From assembly GCA_023433445.1 (NCBI GenBank), contig JAEZCS010000248.1, positions 1-21,647 of the forward strand: a DNA stretch of 21,647 nt, read 5' to 3'. The translations under genes and the position numbers were made by a program. How positions within the stretch are numbered: position 1 is the first letter of the stretch; each line of letters opens with the position of its first letter. The notes under the pieces are model-generated. The model worked only from the letters and a program-made list of their open reading frames with translations. It made no database searches and was not told the DNA's origin. Below are positions 13,969 to 20,579 of the stretch, piece after piece. Source of the DNA: Pseudomonadota bacterium (lineage in GTDB: Bacteria > Pseudomonadota > Alphaproteobacteria > Sphingomonadales > Sphingomonadaceae).

Positions 13969-15753
13969 ATGCACGCCTATCGCACTCATACTTGCGGCGC
14001 TCTTACCTCGGCCGAAGTCGGCAATGAGGTGCGCGTGTCCGGATGGGTGCATCGCAAGCGCGATCATGGCGACCTGGTCTTCATCGACCTGCGCGATCAT
14101 TATGGCATGGTGCAGATCGTCACTGAGGTGGACGGTCCCGTGTTCAAGGTGATCGAATCGCTGCGCGCCGAGAGCGTCGTGACGGTGACCGGCAAGGTGG
14201 TTGCTCGCGCGCCTGAAGCCGTGAACCCGAACCTGCCGACGGGCGAGATCGAAATCCGGGCGCTGGACGCGGTGCTGCTGTCGGCTGCGGCTGACCTGCC
14301 GCTGCCGGTCGCTGGCGAGCAGGAATATCCCGAAGACATTCGCCTGCGCTATCGTTTCCTCGACCTGCGGCGCGAGACGCTGCACGGTAATATCGTCAAG
14401 CGGACCAAGATCATCTCCGACATGCGCCGCCGCATGGAAGGAGCAGGCTTTACCGAATATTCGACGCCGATCCTGACCGCGAGCAGCCCGGAGGGCGCGC
14501 GCGACTTCCTGGTGCCGAGCCGTATTCATCCGGGCAAGTTCTACGCCCTGCCGCAGGCGCCGCAGCAATATAAGCAGCTGCTGATGGTCGCGGGTTTCGA
14601 CCGTTATTTCCAGATCGCGCCCTGCTTCCGCGACGAAGACCCGCGCGCCGACCGTCTGCCGGGCGAATTCTACCAGCTTGACCTGGAAATGAGCTTCGTC
14701 ACGCAGGAAGATGTGTGGAACACGATGGAGCCGGTGATTGCCCAGGTGTTCGAGCAGTTTGCCGACGGCAAGCCAGTGACGCCCGCAGGCAGCTTCCCGC
14801 GTATCCCCCATGACGAGGCGATCCTGAAATATGGATCGGACAAGCCCGACCTGCGCAACCCCATCCTGATCCAGGACGTGACCGAGCATTTCGTTGGCTC
14901 CGGCTTTGGCATCTTTGCGTCGCTGGTCGAAAGCGGCAGCGTCATTCGCGCCATCCCGGCACCGGGCGCGGGGGCGGGGAGCCGCAAATTCTTCGACGAC
15001 ATGAATAATTGGGCGCGGGGCGAAGGCTATTCGGGCCTTGGCTATATCAACATCAAGGATGGCACGCCCGGCGGTCCGATCGCCAAGAATCATGGCGAGG
15101 AGCGGACGGCCAAGCTTATCGAGGCGCTGGGCCTTGGCCCCAATGACGGCGTGTTCTTTGCCGCGGGCAAGGAAAGCCAGGCGGCAAAGCTGGCGGGTCT
15201 GGCGCGCATTCGCGTGGGCGAGCAGCTGGACCTGATCGACAAGGATCGGTTCGAACTGTGCTGGATCGTCGATTTCCCCTTCTACGAATATGATGAAGAT
15301 ACCAAGTCGATCGACTTTGCGCACAACCCCTTCTCCATGCCGCAGGGTGGGATGGATGCGCTGGAGCATCAGGACCCGCTGACGATCAAGGCGTTCCAAT
15401 ATGACATGGTCTGCAATGGCTATGAGATTGCTTCGGGGTCGATCCGTAACCAGTCGCCTGAGTTGATGGTCAAGGCGTTCGAGAAGGTCGGCCTTAGCCA
15501 GCAGGATGTCGAGGAACGCTTCGGCGGGCTTTATCGCGCTTTCCAATATGGCGCGCCGCCGCATGGTGGCATGGCGGCAGGTGTCGATCGCATCGTGATG
15601 CTGCTGTGCGGGGCGCAAAATCTGCGCGAAGTGACGCTGTTCCCGATGAACCAGCGCGCCGAAGACCTCTTGATGGGCGCGCCGAGCCCTGCAGAGTTCA
15701 AGCAGCTGCGCGAACTGCATGTGCGGGTGGTGGAGCCGCAGGCCAAGGGCTGA
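13969..15753 (+). CDS. aspS: Aspartyl-tRNA synthetase
   Basis: AspRS charges tRNA-Asp with aspartate. The 594-aa bacterial-type enzyme has the N-terminal OB-fold anticodon domain (RVSGWVHRKRDHGDLVFIDLRDHYG), the class II motif 2 region CFRDEDPRADRLPGEFYQLDLEMSF, a GAD insertion (about 285-420) and the motif 3 stretch GGMAAGVDRIVMLLCGAQNLREVTLFPMN. In the anticodon loop the E. coli Leu of RDLG is His33 (RDHG), as in the non-discriminating AspRS of Pseudomonas aeruginosa, suggesting it may also charge tRNA-Asn. ATG 13969 is chosen over upstream starts because it gives the family start MHAYRTHTCG. Confidence 0.98.
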   Translation: MHAYRTHTCGALTSAEVGNEVRVSGWVHRKRDHGDLVFIDLRDHYGMVQIVTEVDGPVFKVIESLRAESVVTVTGKVVARAPEAVNPNLPTGEIEIRALDAVLLSAAADLPLPVAGEQEYPEDIRLRYRFLDLRRETLHGNIVKRTKIISDMRRRMEGAGFTEYSTPILTASSPEGARDFLVPSRIHPGKFYALPQAPQQYKQLLMVAGFDRYFQIAPCFRDEDPRADRLPGEFYQLDLEMSFVTQEDVWNTMEPVIAQVFEQFADGKPVTPAGSFPRIPHDEAILKYGSDKPDLRNPILIQDVTEHFVGSGFGIFASLVESGSVIRAIPAPGAGAGSRKFFDDMNNWARGEGYSGLGYINIKDGTPGGPIAKNHGEERTAKLIEALGLGPNDGVFFAAGKESQAAKLAGLARIRVGEQLDLIDKDRFELCWIVDFPFYEYDEDTKSIDFAHNPFSMPQGGMDALEHQDPLTIKAFQYDMVCNGYEIASGSIRNQSPELMVKAFEKVGLSQQDVEERFGGLYRAFQYGAPPHGGMAAGVDRIVMLLCGAQNLREVTLFPMNQRAEDLLMGAPSPAEFKQLRELHVRVVEPQAKG

Positions 15754-15767
15754 ACTTCGGTCACTCA

Positions 15768-15793
15768 GTCATCCCAGCCTTCGCTGGGATGAC
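15768..15793. repeat. ATCCCAGC palindromic repeat, copy 1
   Basis: GTCATCCCAGC (15768-15778) pairs with GCTGGGATGAC (15783-15793) around CTTC. The same stem occurs in two other places (19818-19837 in a variant form, 19874-19893). It lies between aspS and ppk2, which are on the same strand, and may terminate or stabilise the aspS message. Confidence 0.65.
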
Positions 15794-15868
15794 GGCTGTG
15801 GCGCGGAGGATTTGACTTTTCCTGCACTCAGGCGTTGCCTGCATTGTGATGGAAAAGGAGAGCGGCCG

Positions 15869-16663
15869 ATGGCGATTGACCTTGCCGACTATGAAAGGGG
15901 CACGCCTTTCAAGGGCGACTATGAAGCCGAACTGGACAAGCTGCAGGAGCGGCTGGCGAAGATCCAGGTTGCCCATGTGATCCATAACCGACGATCCGTC
16001 ATCCTGCTCGAAGGATGGGACGCGGCGGGCAAGGGCGGCATCGTCAAGCGGATGACGGCGCAATGGGATCCGCGCTTTTATCGGGTCTGGCCGATCGCGG
16101 CTCCCACGACGGAGGAACGCGATCATCATTTCCTGTGGCGGTTCTGGACGCGGCTGCCGGCGGGCCGCAACATCGCGGTGTTCGACCGCAGCTGGTATGG
16201 GCGCGTGCTGGTCGAGCGGGTGGAGGGGCTCTGCTCCAAGGGCGAATGGAAGCGCGCCTATGACGAGATCAACCATTTCGAAAAGCAGCAGGCGGACGCG
16301 GGCGCGAATATCATCAAGCTGTTCATCCACATCACGCAGGAAACGCAGGACGAGCAGTTGGCGCAGCGGCTGGATACGCCGTGGAAGCGGTGGAAGACGG
16401 GCACGGAAGACTATCGCAACCGAGCGCGGCGCGCTGACTATCTCGATGCCATGCACGACATGTTCGCCAAGACCGACAGCAAATATGCGCCATGGCAGGT
16501 GATCGACAATAATCACCGGGCGGCGGGGCGTATCGCAGCGATGAAATATGTCGCCAAGCGGCTGGAGAAGCTGGTGCCGATGGACTTCCCCGAAGCCGAC
16601 CCGGAAGTGGTGAAGCTTGCAAAGCAGGCCTTCAACTATCAGCCGGCAGAAAAATGCCTATAA
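15869..16663 (+). CDS. Polyphosphate kinase 2 family protein
   Basis: PPK2 enzymes move phosphate between polyphosphate and nucleotides (ADP/GDP or AMP), using polyphosphate as phosphate donor. The 264-aa protein has Walker A GWDAAGKGG (residues 49-57), the Walker B-like DRSWYGR (106-112), the WPIAAPTTEERDHHFLWRFW segment and IHITQETQDEQLAQRLDTPWKRWK in the lid. AAAGGAG ends 8 nt before ATG 15869, fixing the start; the frame is open upstream to 15719 but that overlaps aspS. Class I versus III cannot be decided from sequence alone. A Pho-box-like repeat lies just downstream, in the gap before the next gene. Confidence 0.9.
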   Translation: MAIDLADYERGTPFKGDYEAELDKLQERLAKIQVAHVIHNRRSVILLEGWDAAGKGGIVKRMTAQWDPRFYRVWPIAAPTTEERDHHFLWRFWTRLPAGRNIAVFDRSWYGRVLVERVEGLCSKGEWKRAYDEINHFEKQQADAGANIIKLFIHITQETQDEQLAQRLDTPWKRWKTGTEDYRNRARRADYLDAMHDMFAKTDSKYAPWQVIDNNHRAAGRIAAMKYVAKRLEKLVPMDFPEADPEVVKLAKQAFNYQPAEKCL

Positions 16664-16672
16664 AACAGCATG

Positions 16673-16690
16673 TTGTAACAAAAGTGTCAT
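16673..16690 (+). promoter_or_regulatory. Pho-box-like direct repeat
   Basis: TTGTAAC (16673-16679) and GTGTCAT (16684-16690) are 7-bp units 11 bp apart with an AAAA spacer, the architecture of the PhoB box (CTGTCAT-N4-CTGTCAT). Fourteen of eighteen positions agree with the E. coli consensus. It lies 46 nt before the CBS-MCP start and 10 nt after the ppk2 stop. The match is suggestive, not decisive. Confidence 0.35.
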
Positions 16691-16735
16691 CAAAACCTAA
16701 CGCCTCATTTACCATTGGGGCGTTACCAGCGGCGC

Positions 16736-18055
16736 ATGTACGCGCCCATGTTGCTCGACCCGTCGCCGTCCACGCCGCCTCGGCGGAGCCTGCCTTTTGT
16801 CACGGCCAGCCCGTTCATCCGTTTGGGGCAGCCGCTGAGCGAGGCGGTGGAGCAGTTTCAGGAGAACCCGTCGCTGCGCGTCCTGCCCGTTCTGGATGAA
16901 GCGGATCGGCCCAGAGGCGCGATCTACGAGCGGGACATGCGCCGGATATTGTTCAATCCGTTCGGCCACGCGCTGCTGCGCAACCCGAGCTTCGGCGGGC
17001 GGCTCGACGATCATGTGCGGCCCTGCGCTTCTGTGGAGCGGAGCGCGACGATCGAGATGCTGATCGATCTGTATGCGGCGCAAGGGCAGAGGTGCGAAGG
17101 GCTGATCGTCGTCGAGAGCGGATGCTATGCAGGCATGGTCAGCGGGCAGCTCCTGCTCAAGCTGGCGGCGGAACGCGATGCGTGCGTTGCTGTAGCGCGG
17201 GCTGAGCGGCTGGAGCGGGTGACGCGGGAAAGCGGCCAATTTCGCGATGACATCGCGACGCTGATCGCGGACCTGGTCTCCATGGCGGACATGCTGTCCC
17301 GGCTGGCAAGCGATGCAGCGGAACGGGCAGCGGACAACGGTCAGGCGGCAGCCGGCATGGCGGTGGCGGCGGCGCAGACCGCCGATAATCTGGCCGGCAT
17401 TGCAGGGTCGGCAAATGATCTGGGCCAGCTGTTCCAGTCGATCGAAGAAGAAGTGCGGCAGGCAGGCGCCGCCATCAAGGCTGCGGTCGAGCAGACGCGA
17501 TTGGGATCAGCGCAGACCGAGCAGCTGCGGGTGCAGGCCGATGGCATTGGCGAGGTGACGGCGCTGATCGATGCCGTGGCGCGGGCGACGACTACGCTGG
17601 CGCTGAATGCGGGCATAGAGGCGGCGCGGGCGGGGGAGGCGGGACAAGGGTTCGCCGTGGTGGCCCGCGAAGTGAAGCTGCTTGCGGGGCAGACAAGGGA
17701 GGCCGCCGCTGAAATCGCCAGCCGCATCGAGCATATACGCTCGACGGTGGGTCACGTCGCGCAAGGGCATGGGTTGATGGGATCAGCGATCGAAAAAGCG
17801 GACCGGCTTTCCGCATCCTTGTTCGACGCGGTTGCCCGCCACGGCGCGTTCAGCGGGAGCATCGCGGCGAGCATGTCCGAGGCGGGCGAATCCAGCGATC
17901 ATGTGCGGGTGAGCGCCAGCCAGATCAGCCACAATACAATCGCTGCGGTCGATGGCGCGCGCGCCATGCGTGAGGCCGCAAGCCAACTTGCGACGGAGGC
18001 GCACCGGCTGGATGCCAGGGCCAGCCTGTTCATCGAGGCGATCCGGCCCGACTGA
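16736..18055 (+). CDS. Soluble chemoreceptor with CBS-pair sensor domain
   Basis: The 439-aa protein has no hydrophobic membrane segment. Residues 22-145 form a CBS-pair-like module (FIRLGQPLSEAVEQF ... LPVLDEADRPRGAIYERDMR and VRPCASVERSATIEMLIDLY ... EGLIVVESGCYAGMVS). From about residue 165 to the end it is a coiled-coil chemoreceptor signalling domain. The hairpin tip, near residues 280-330, reads IDAVARATTTLALNAGIEAA then RAGEAGQGFAVVAREVKLLA. This is the MCP signature, but QTN of the usual tip is replaced by ATTT. CBS domains commonly bind adenine nucleotides. ATG 16736 is preferred over TTG 16715; neither has a strong ribosome binding site. No cheA, cheW, cheR or cheB lies in the window. 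Confidence 0.83.
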   Translation: MYAPMLLDPSPSTPPRRSLPFVTASPFIRLGQPLSEAVEQFQENPSLRVLPVLDEADRPRGAIYERDMRRILFNPFGHALLRNPSFGGRLDDHVRPCASVERSATIEMLIDLYAAQGQRCEGLIVVESGCYAGMVSGQLLLKLAAERDACVAVARAERLERVTRESGQFRDDIATLIADLVSMADMLSRLASDAAERAADNGQAAAGMAVAAAQTADNLAGIAGSANDLGQLFQSIEEEVRQAGAAIKAAVEQTRLGSAQTEQLRVQADGIGEVTALIDAVARATTTLALNAGIEAARAGEAGQGFAVVAREVKLLAGQTREAAAEIASRIEHIRSTVGHVAQGHGLMGSAIEKADRLSASLFDAVARHGAFSGSIAASMSEAGESSDHVRVSASQISHNTIAAVDGARAMREAASQLATEAHRLDARASLFIEAIRPD

Positions 18056-18105
18056 AGCAACGGTCAAGGACGAAAATCACTGGCGCAAGGCGGAAATGCG
18101 GCTAA

Positions 18106-18131
18106 CCTCTCCATCCAACAAGAAGGAGAGG
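18106..18131 (+). promoter_or_regulatory. Hairpin that buries a ribosome binding site
   Basis: CCTCTCC (18106-18112) pairs perfectly with GGAGAGG (18125-18131), which contains the ribosome binding site of the small gene starting at 18138. The 12-nt loop is A/C-rich. In mRNA this 7-bp G/C-rich stem would hide the site unless opened by a factor, temperature or an upstream ribosome. Confidence 0.5.
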
Positions 18132-18137
18132 AAAGCC

Positions 18138-18323
18138 ATGCTGGTGATGTTCGTGGGCGCCGACCGGACCGAAACCGCCATCAATGCCGCGCAGGTCACC
18201 TTCGTATCTTCCGTCACCGATGGAACTCGCATCCGCTTTGGCGAGGGGCGCAGCGTCACCGTGGTCGAACCGATTGCGCAGGTGATGGAAGATCTCAACC
18301 AGGCGCTGCGACCGCACGAATAG
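18138..18323 (+). CDS. Small protein, distantly FlbD-like
   Basis: The 61-residue product starts MLVMFVGADRTETAINAAQV and continues through TFVSSVTDGTRIRFGEGRSVTV to EPIAQVMEDLNQALRPHE. The arrangement of an N-terminal strand, a loop, a DGTRIRFGEGRSVTV hairpin and a C-terminal helix resembles the FlbD family of small flagellar proteins, but the similarity is weak and there are no flagellar genes here. The frame is open upstream to 17952, but that overlaps the chemoreceptor gene; ATG 18138 is fixed by the purine-rich AAGGAGAGGAAA. Codon use looks normal for this DNA. I am unsure of the function. Confidence 0.6.
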   Translation: MLVMFVGADRTETAINAAQVTFVSSVTDGTRIRFGEGRSVTVVEPIAQVMEDLNQALRPHE

Positions 18324-18356
18324 CGTGACGCCGGGCGCGCGGCCGTCACCGATGTT

Positions 18357-18385
18357 TTGCGTATGCCTGAGAACCGCCCTATACT
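18357..18385 (+). promoter_or_regulatory. Candidate ctpA promoter
   Basis: TATACT (18380-18385) matches five of six bases of the -10 consensus. TTGCGT (18357-18362) lies 17 nt upstream, a weak -35. Transcription near 18392 would give a leader of about 25 nt with the ctpA ribosome binding site AGGA (18407-18410). Confidence 0.4.
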
Positions 18386-18415
18386 GACGGCTTGATGCCA
18401 GGACTCAGGACAGCA

Positions 18416-19765
18416 ATGAAATCCAATTTCTTCCGGGGCGCCGTCGCCCTTGGCGCACTTGCGCTCATCCCCGCCACCACGGCCGCGCTCGCGGACGGGG
18501 AAGCGAGTAGCTACAAGGCGCTCGACGAGTTCATGGATGTCTTCCAGAAAGTCCGCAGCGACTATGTTGAGAAGGTGGATGACCGAAAGCTGATCAAGGG
18601 GGCGATCGACGGCATGCTCGCCAGCCTGGACCCGCATTCAAGCTTTCTGGACGCACGCGATTTCCAGAATCTGCGGACCCAGACCGAGGGCAGCTATGGC
18701 GGCCTTGGCCTGTCGGTCACGCAGGAAGACGGCGCGGTCAAGGTGATCGCACCGACGCAGGATACCCCGGCCTGGCGCGCGGGGATCAAGGCGGGCGATT
18801 ATATCACCCATCTCGACGGGCAGCTTATCTATGGCGGCACGCTGGATGAAGCGGTCGACAAGATGCGCGGTGCGCCGGGCACAACCATCAAGCTGACGAT
18901 CGTGCGTGCGGGCCGCGACAAACCGATCGAAGTGACGCTGACGCGCGAGATTATTCAGCTGAAGCCGGTGAAGTGGGAAGTGAAGAACGGCATCGGCATC
19001 ATCAATATCGTCAGCTTCTCCGCCAACACCGGCGCTGACATGCGGCAGGCGATCCGCAGCATCGACAAGAGCCTTGGCCATAAGCCGACCGGCTACATCC
19101 TTGACCTGCGTTCCAATCCGGGCGGGTTGCTGGACGAGGCTGTATCGGTGAGCGACGCATTTCTTGAACGCGGCGAGATCGTCTCGCAGCGCGGCCGTAG
19201 CAAGGGCGATGTCGAGCGCTATTATGCCAAGCCCGGCGACGATGCGAAGGGCCTGCCGATCATTGTCCTGGTCGATGCGGGCTCTGCTTCGGCATCCGAG
19301 ATCGTCGCTGGCGCACTGCAGGATCAGCACCGGGCATTGGTGATGGGTGAGCGCAGCTTCGGCAAGGGGAGCGTGCAGACGATGCTGCCGTTGACCAATA
19401 CAACAGCGCTCAAGCTGACGACCGCGCGCTATTTTACGCCGTCTGGACGGTCGGTGCAGGAAGGCGGCATCGAGCCTGATATCCGCGTGCCGCAGCTGTC
19501 CGATCCCGATTACAAGGCCCGGCCGAAGTTTCGCGAAAGCGACCTGCGCCGCCATCTGATCAACGAGATCAAGACGGACAACGCCGCGCTGGAGGAAGAC
19601 ACCAAGGAAGATCCCCGCTTTGCCAAGACGGCGGAGCAGCTGAAGAAAGAGGGGATCGAAGATTTTCAGCTGGATTATGCGCTGAAGACGATCGGGCGGC
19701 TGGCGTCAAAGCCGGGCGCGGTGGTCGCGCAGGCGCAGCCTTTGGGGACGAAGGTAGCGCGGTGA
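18416..19765 (+). CDS. ctpA: C-terminal processing peptidase, S41 family
   Basis: CtpA-type proteases are periplasmic and cleave C-terminal tails of envelope proteins. The 449-aa protein has a signal peptide (MKSNFFRGAVALGALALIPA, cleavage near ALA, residue 26), a PDZ domain (about 88-165, with GGLGLSVTQEDGAVKVIAPT and AGIKAGDYITHLDG), and the S41 catalytic core. The core motifs are DAGSASASEIVAGALQDQ (catalytic Ser292) and ERSFGKGSVQ (Lys317), completing the Ser-Lys dyad. A C-terminal helical tail with acidic and basic clusters follows. ATG 18416 is preferred to the TTG 18392 and ATG 18395 starts because AGGA lies 5 nt ahead and the signal peptide is then standard. Confidence 0.95.
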   Translation: MKSNFFRGAVALGALALIPATTAALADGEASSYKALDEFMDVFQKVRSDYVEKVDDRKLIKGAIDGMLASLDPHSSFLDARDFQNLRTQTEGSYGGLGLSVTQEDGAVKVIAPTQDTPAWRAGIKAGDYITHLDGQLIYGGTLDEAVDKMRGAPGTTIKLTIVRAGRDKPIEVTLTREIIQLKPVKWEVKNGIGIINIVSFSANTGADMRQAIRSIDKSLGHKPTGYILDLRSNPGGLLDEAVSVSDAFLERGEIVSQRGRSKGDVERYYAKPGDDAKGLPIIVLVDAGSASASEIVAGALQDQHRALVMGERSFGKGSVQTMLPLTNTTALKLTTARYFTPSGRSVQEGGIEPDIRVPQLSDPDYKARPKFRESDLRRHLINEIKTDNAALEEDTKEDPRFAKTAEQLKKEGIEDFQLDYALKTIGRLASKPGAVVAQAQPLGTKVAR

Positions 19766-19817
19766 GGAATCGGGGTTGAGGTCGGCTTCGAGTGCTTCCC
19801 GCCTTCCTCCCTTCGTC

Positions 19818-19893
19818 ATGCCAGCGCAAGCTGGCATCTTTCCCGATTGGTCCGAGGCTCTAGCTCTCCTGAGATCCCAGCTTTCGCTGGGAT
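19818..19893. repeat. Inverted pair of ATCCCAGC-type repeats, copies 2 and 3
   Basis: ATGCCAGC-GCAA-GCTGGCAT (19818-19837) and ATCCCAGC-TTTC-GCTGGGAT (19874-19893) are two hairpin units of the same family in opposite orientation, both flanked by TCATG or GATGACGGG. They lie between the stops of ctpA (plus) and greB (minus). The pair arrangement resembles REP/BIME elements. No RAYT transposase gene is in the window. Confidence 0.6.
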
Positions 19894-20013
19894 GACGGGA
19901 CTGGGGGATGGCCTCGGATGGTCCTTTCAGACCTCTTACGGATCATGTGCAACGCACCCGCCACAGCGACGCGGGGGTATCAGGGCTGATGTTCAGTCGG
20001 GCGCAGCTGGCCC

Positions 20014-20505
20014 TTATTCGGGATAGCTGATCGCCATCACTTCATATTCCTTCTCGCCCGCGGGGAGCGTGACGCGGCGCAGGTCGCCTATCGCCGCGTT
20101 GCGGAGGGCGCGAGCGATGGGGGAGTTCCAGCCGATACGGCCAGCACTGGCGTCGGCTTCGTCGTTGCCGACAATGGTGACGGTGCGATGATTGTCGTCT
20201 TCGTCAGCGATCGTCACGGTCGCGCCGAAAAACACACGGCTCTTGTCGGGTTGTTGACGCGGGTCGACGACCTTGGCGTCCTTCATCTTCCTGGAAAGGC
20301 GGCGAAGTTGGCCGTCGATTTCGCGCATGCGCTTGCGGCCATAGAGATAGTCGCCATTCTCGCTGCGGTCGCCATTGCCTGCCGCCCAGCTCACGATTTC
20401 CACGATGCGCGGCCGCTCCTGCCCAAGCAGCTGGTCATATTCGGCGCGGAGCTTCGCAAAGCCTTCGGGGCTGATGTAGTTGGGATGAGCGGTCATGGTG
20501 GACAT
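20014..20505 (-). CDS. greB: Transcript cleavage factor GreB
   Basis: Gre factors enter the RNA polymerase secondary channel and rescue backtracked complexes by cleaving the transcript. The 163-aa protein has the N-terminal coiled coil with GDRSENGDYLYGRKRMREID carrying the acidic tip (around residues 46-60), and the C-terminal domain with RVFFGATVTIADED, VGNDEADASAGRIGWNSPIARAL and LPAGEKEYEVMAI. WAAGNGDRSEN and the GRKRMREIDGQLRRL stretch favour GreB over GreA. The start at 20505 gives MSTMTAHPNYISPEGF; ATG 20496 is an alternative. It follows the lytic transglycosylase gene on the same strand, separated by a hairpin repeat. Confidence 0.92.
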   Translation of the reverse strand: MSTMTAHPNYISPEGFAKLRAEYDQLLGQERPRIVEIVSWAAGNGDRSENGDYLYGRKRMREIDGQLRRLSRKMKDAKVVDPRQQPDKSRVFFGATVTIADEDDNHRTVTIVGNDEADASAGRIGWNSPIARALRNAAIGDLRRVTLPAGEKEYEVMAISYPE

Positions 20506-20517
20506 CTTTATCCGCTG

Positions 20518-20561
20518 GGGTTGAGCTTGTCGAAGCCACTTCGATTCGACAGGCTCAACCC
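20518..20561. repeat. 17-bp inverted repeat between slt and greB
   Basis: GGGTTGAGCTTGTCGAA (20518-20534) pairs with TTCGACAGGCTCAACCC (20545-20561), with one G-U pair, around a 10-base loop. TTCGACAGGCTCA-type sequences recur widely in sphingomonad intergenic DNA. On the minus strand it lies between the lytic transglycosylase stop and the greB start and may act as a terminator or stabiliser. Confidence 0.6.
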
Positions 20562-20579
20562 GACAGGGAATGGGAAACG

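Noticed and set aside
13888..15720. 610-codon open frame on the minus strand opposite aspS
   Set aside because: It is a shadow of the strongly biased codon use of aspS; the translation is rich in His, Arg and Asp with no recognisable domain, while aspS on the plus strand is full length and certain.
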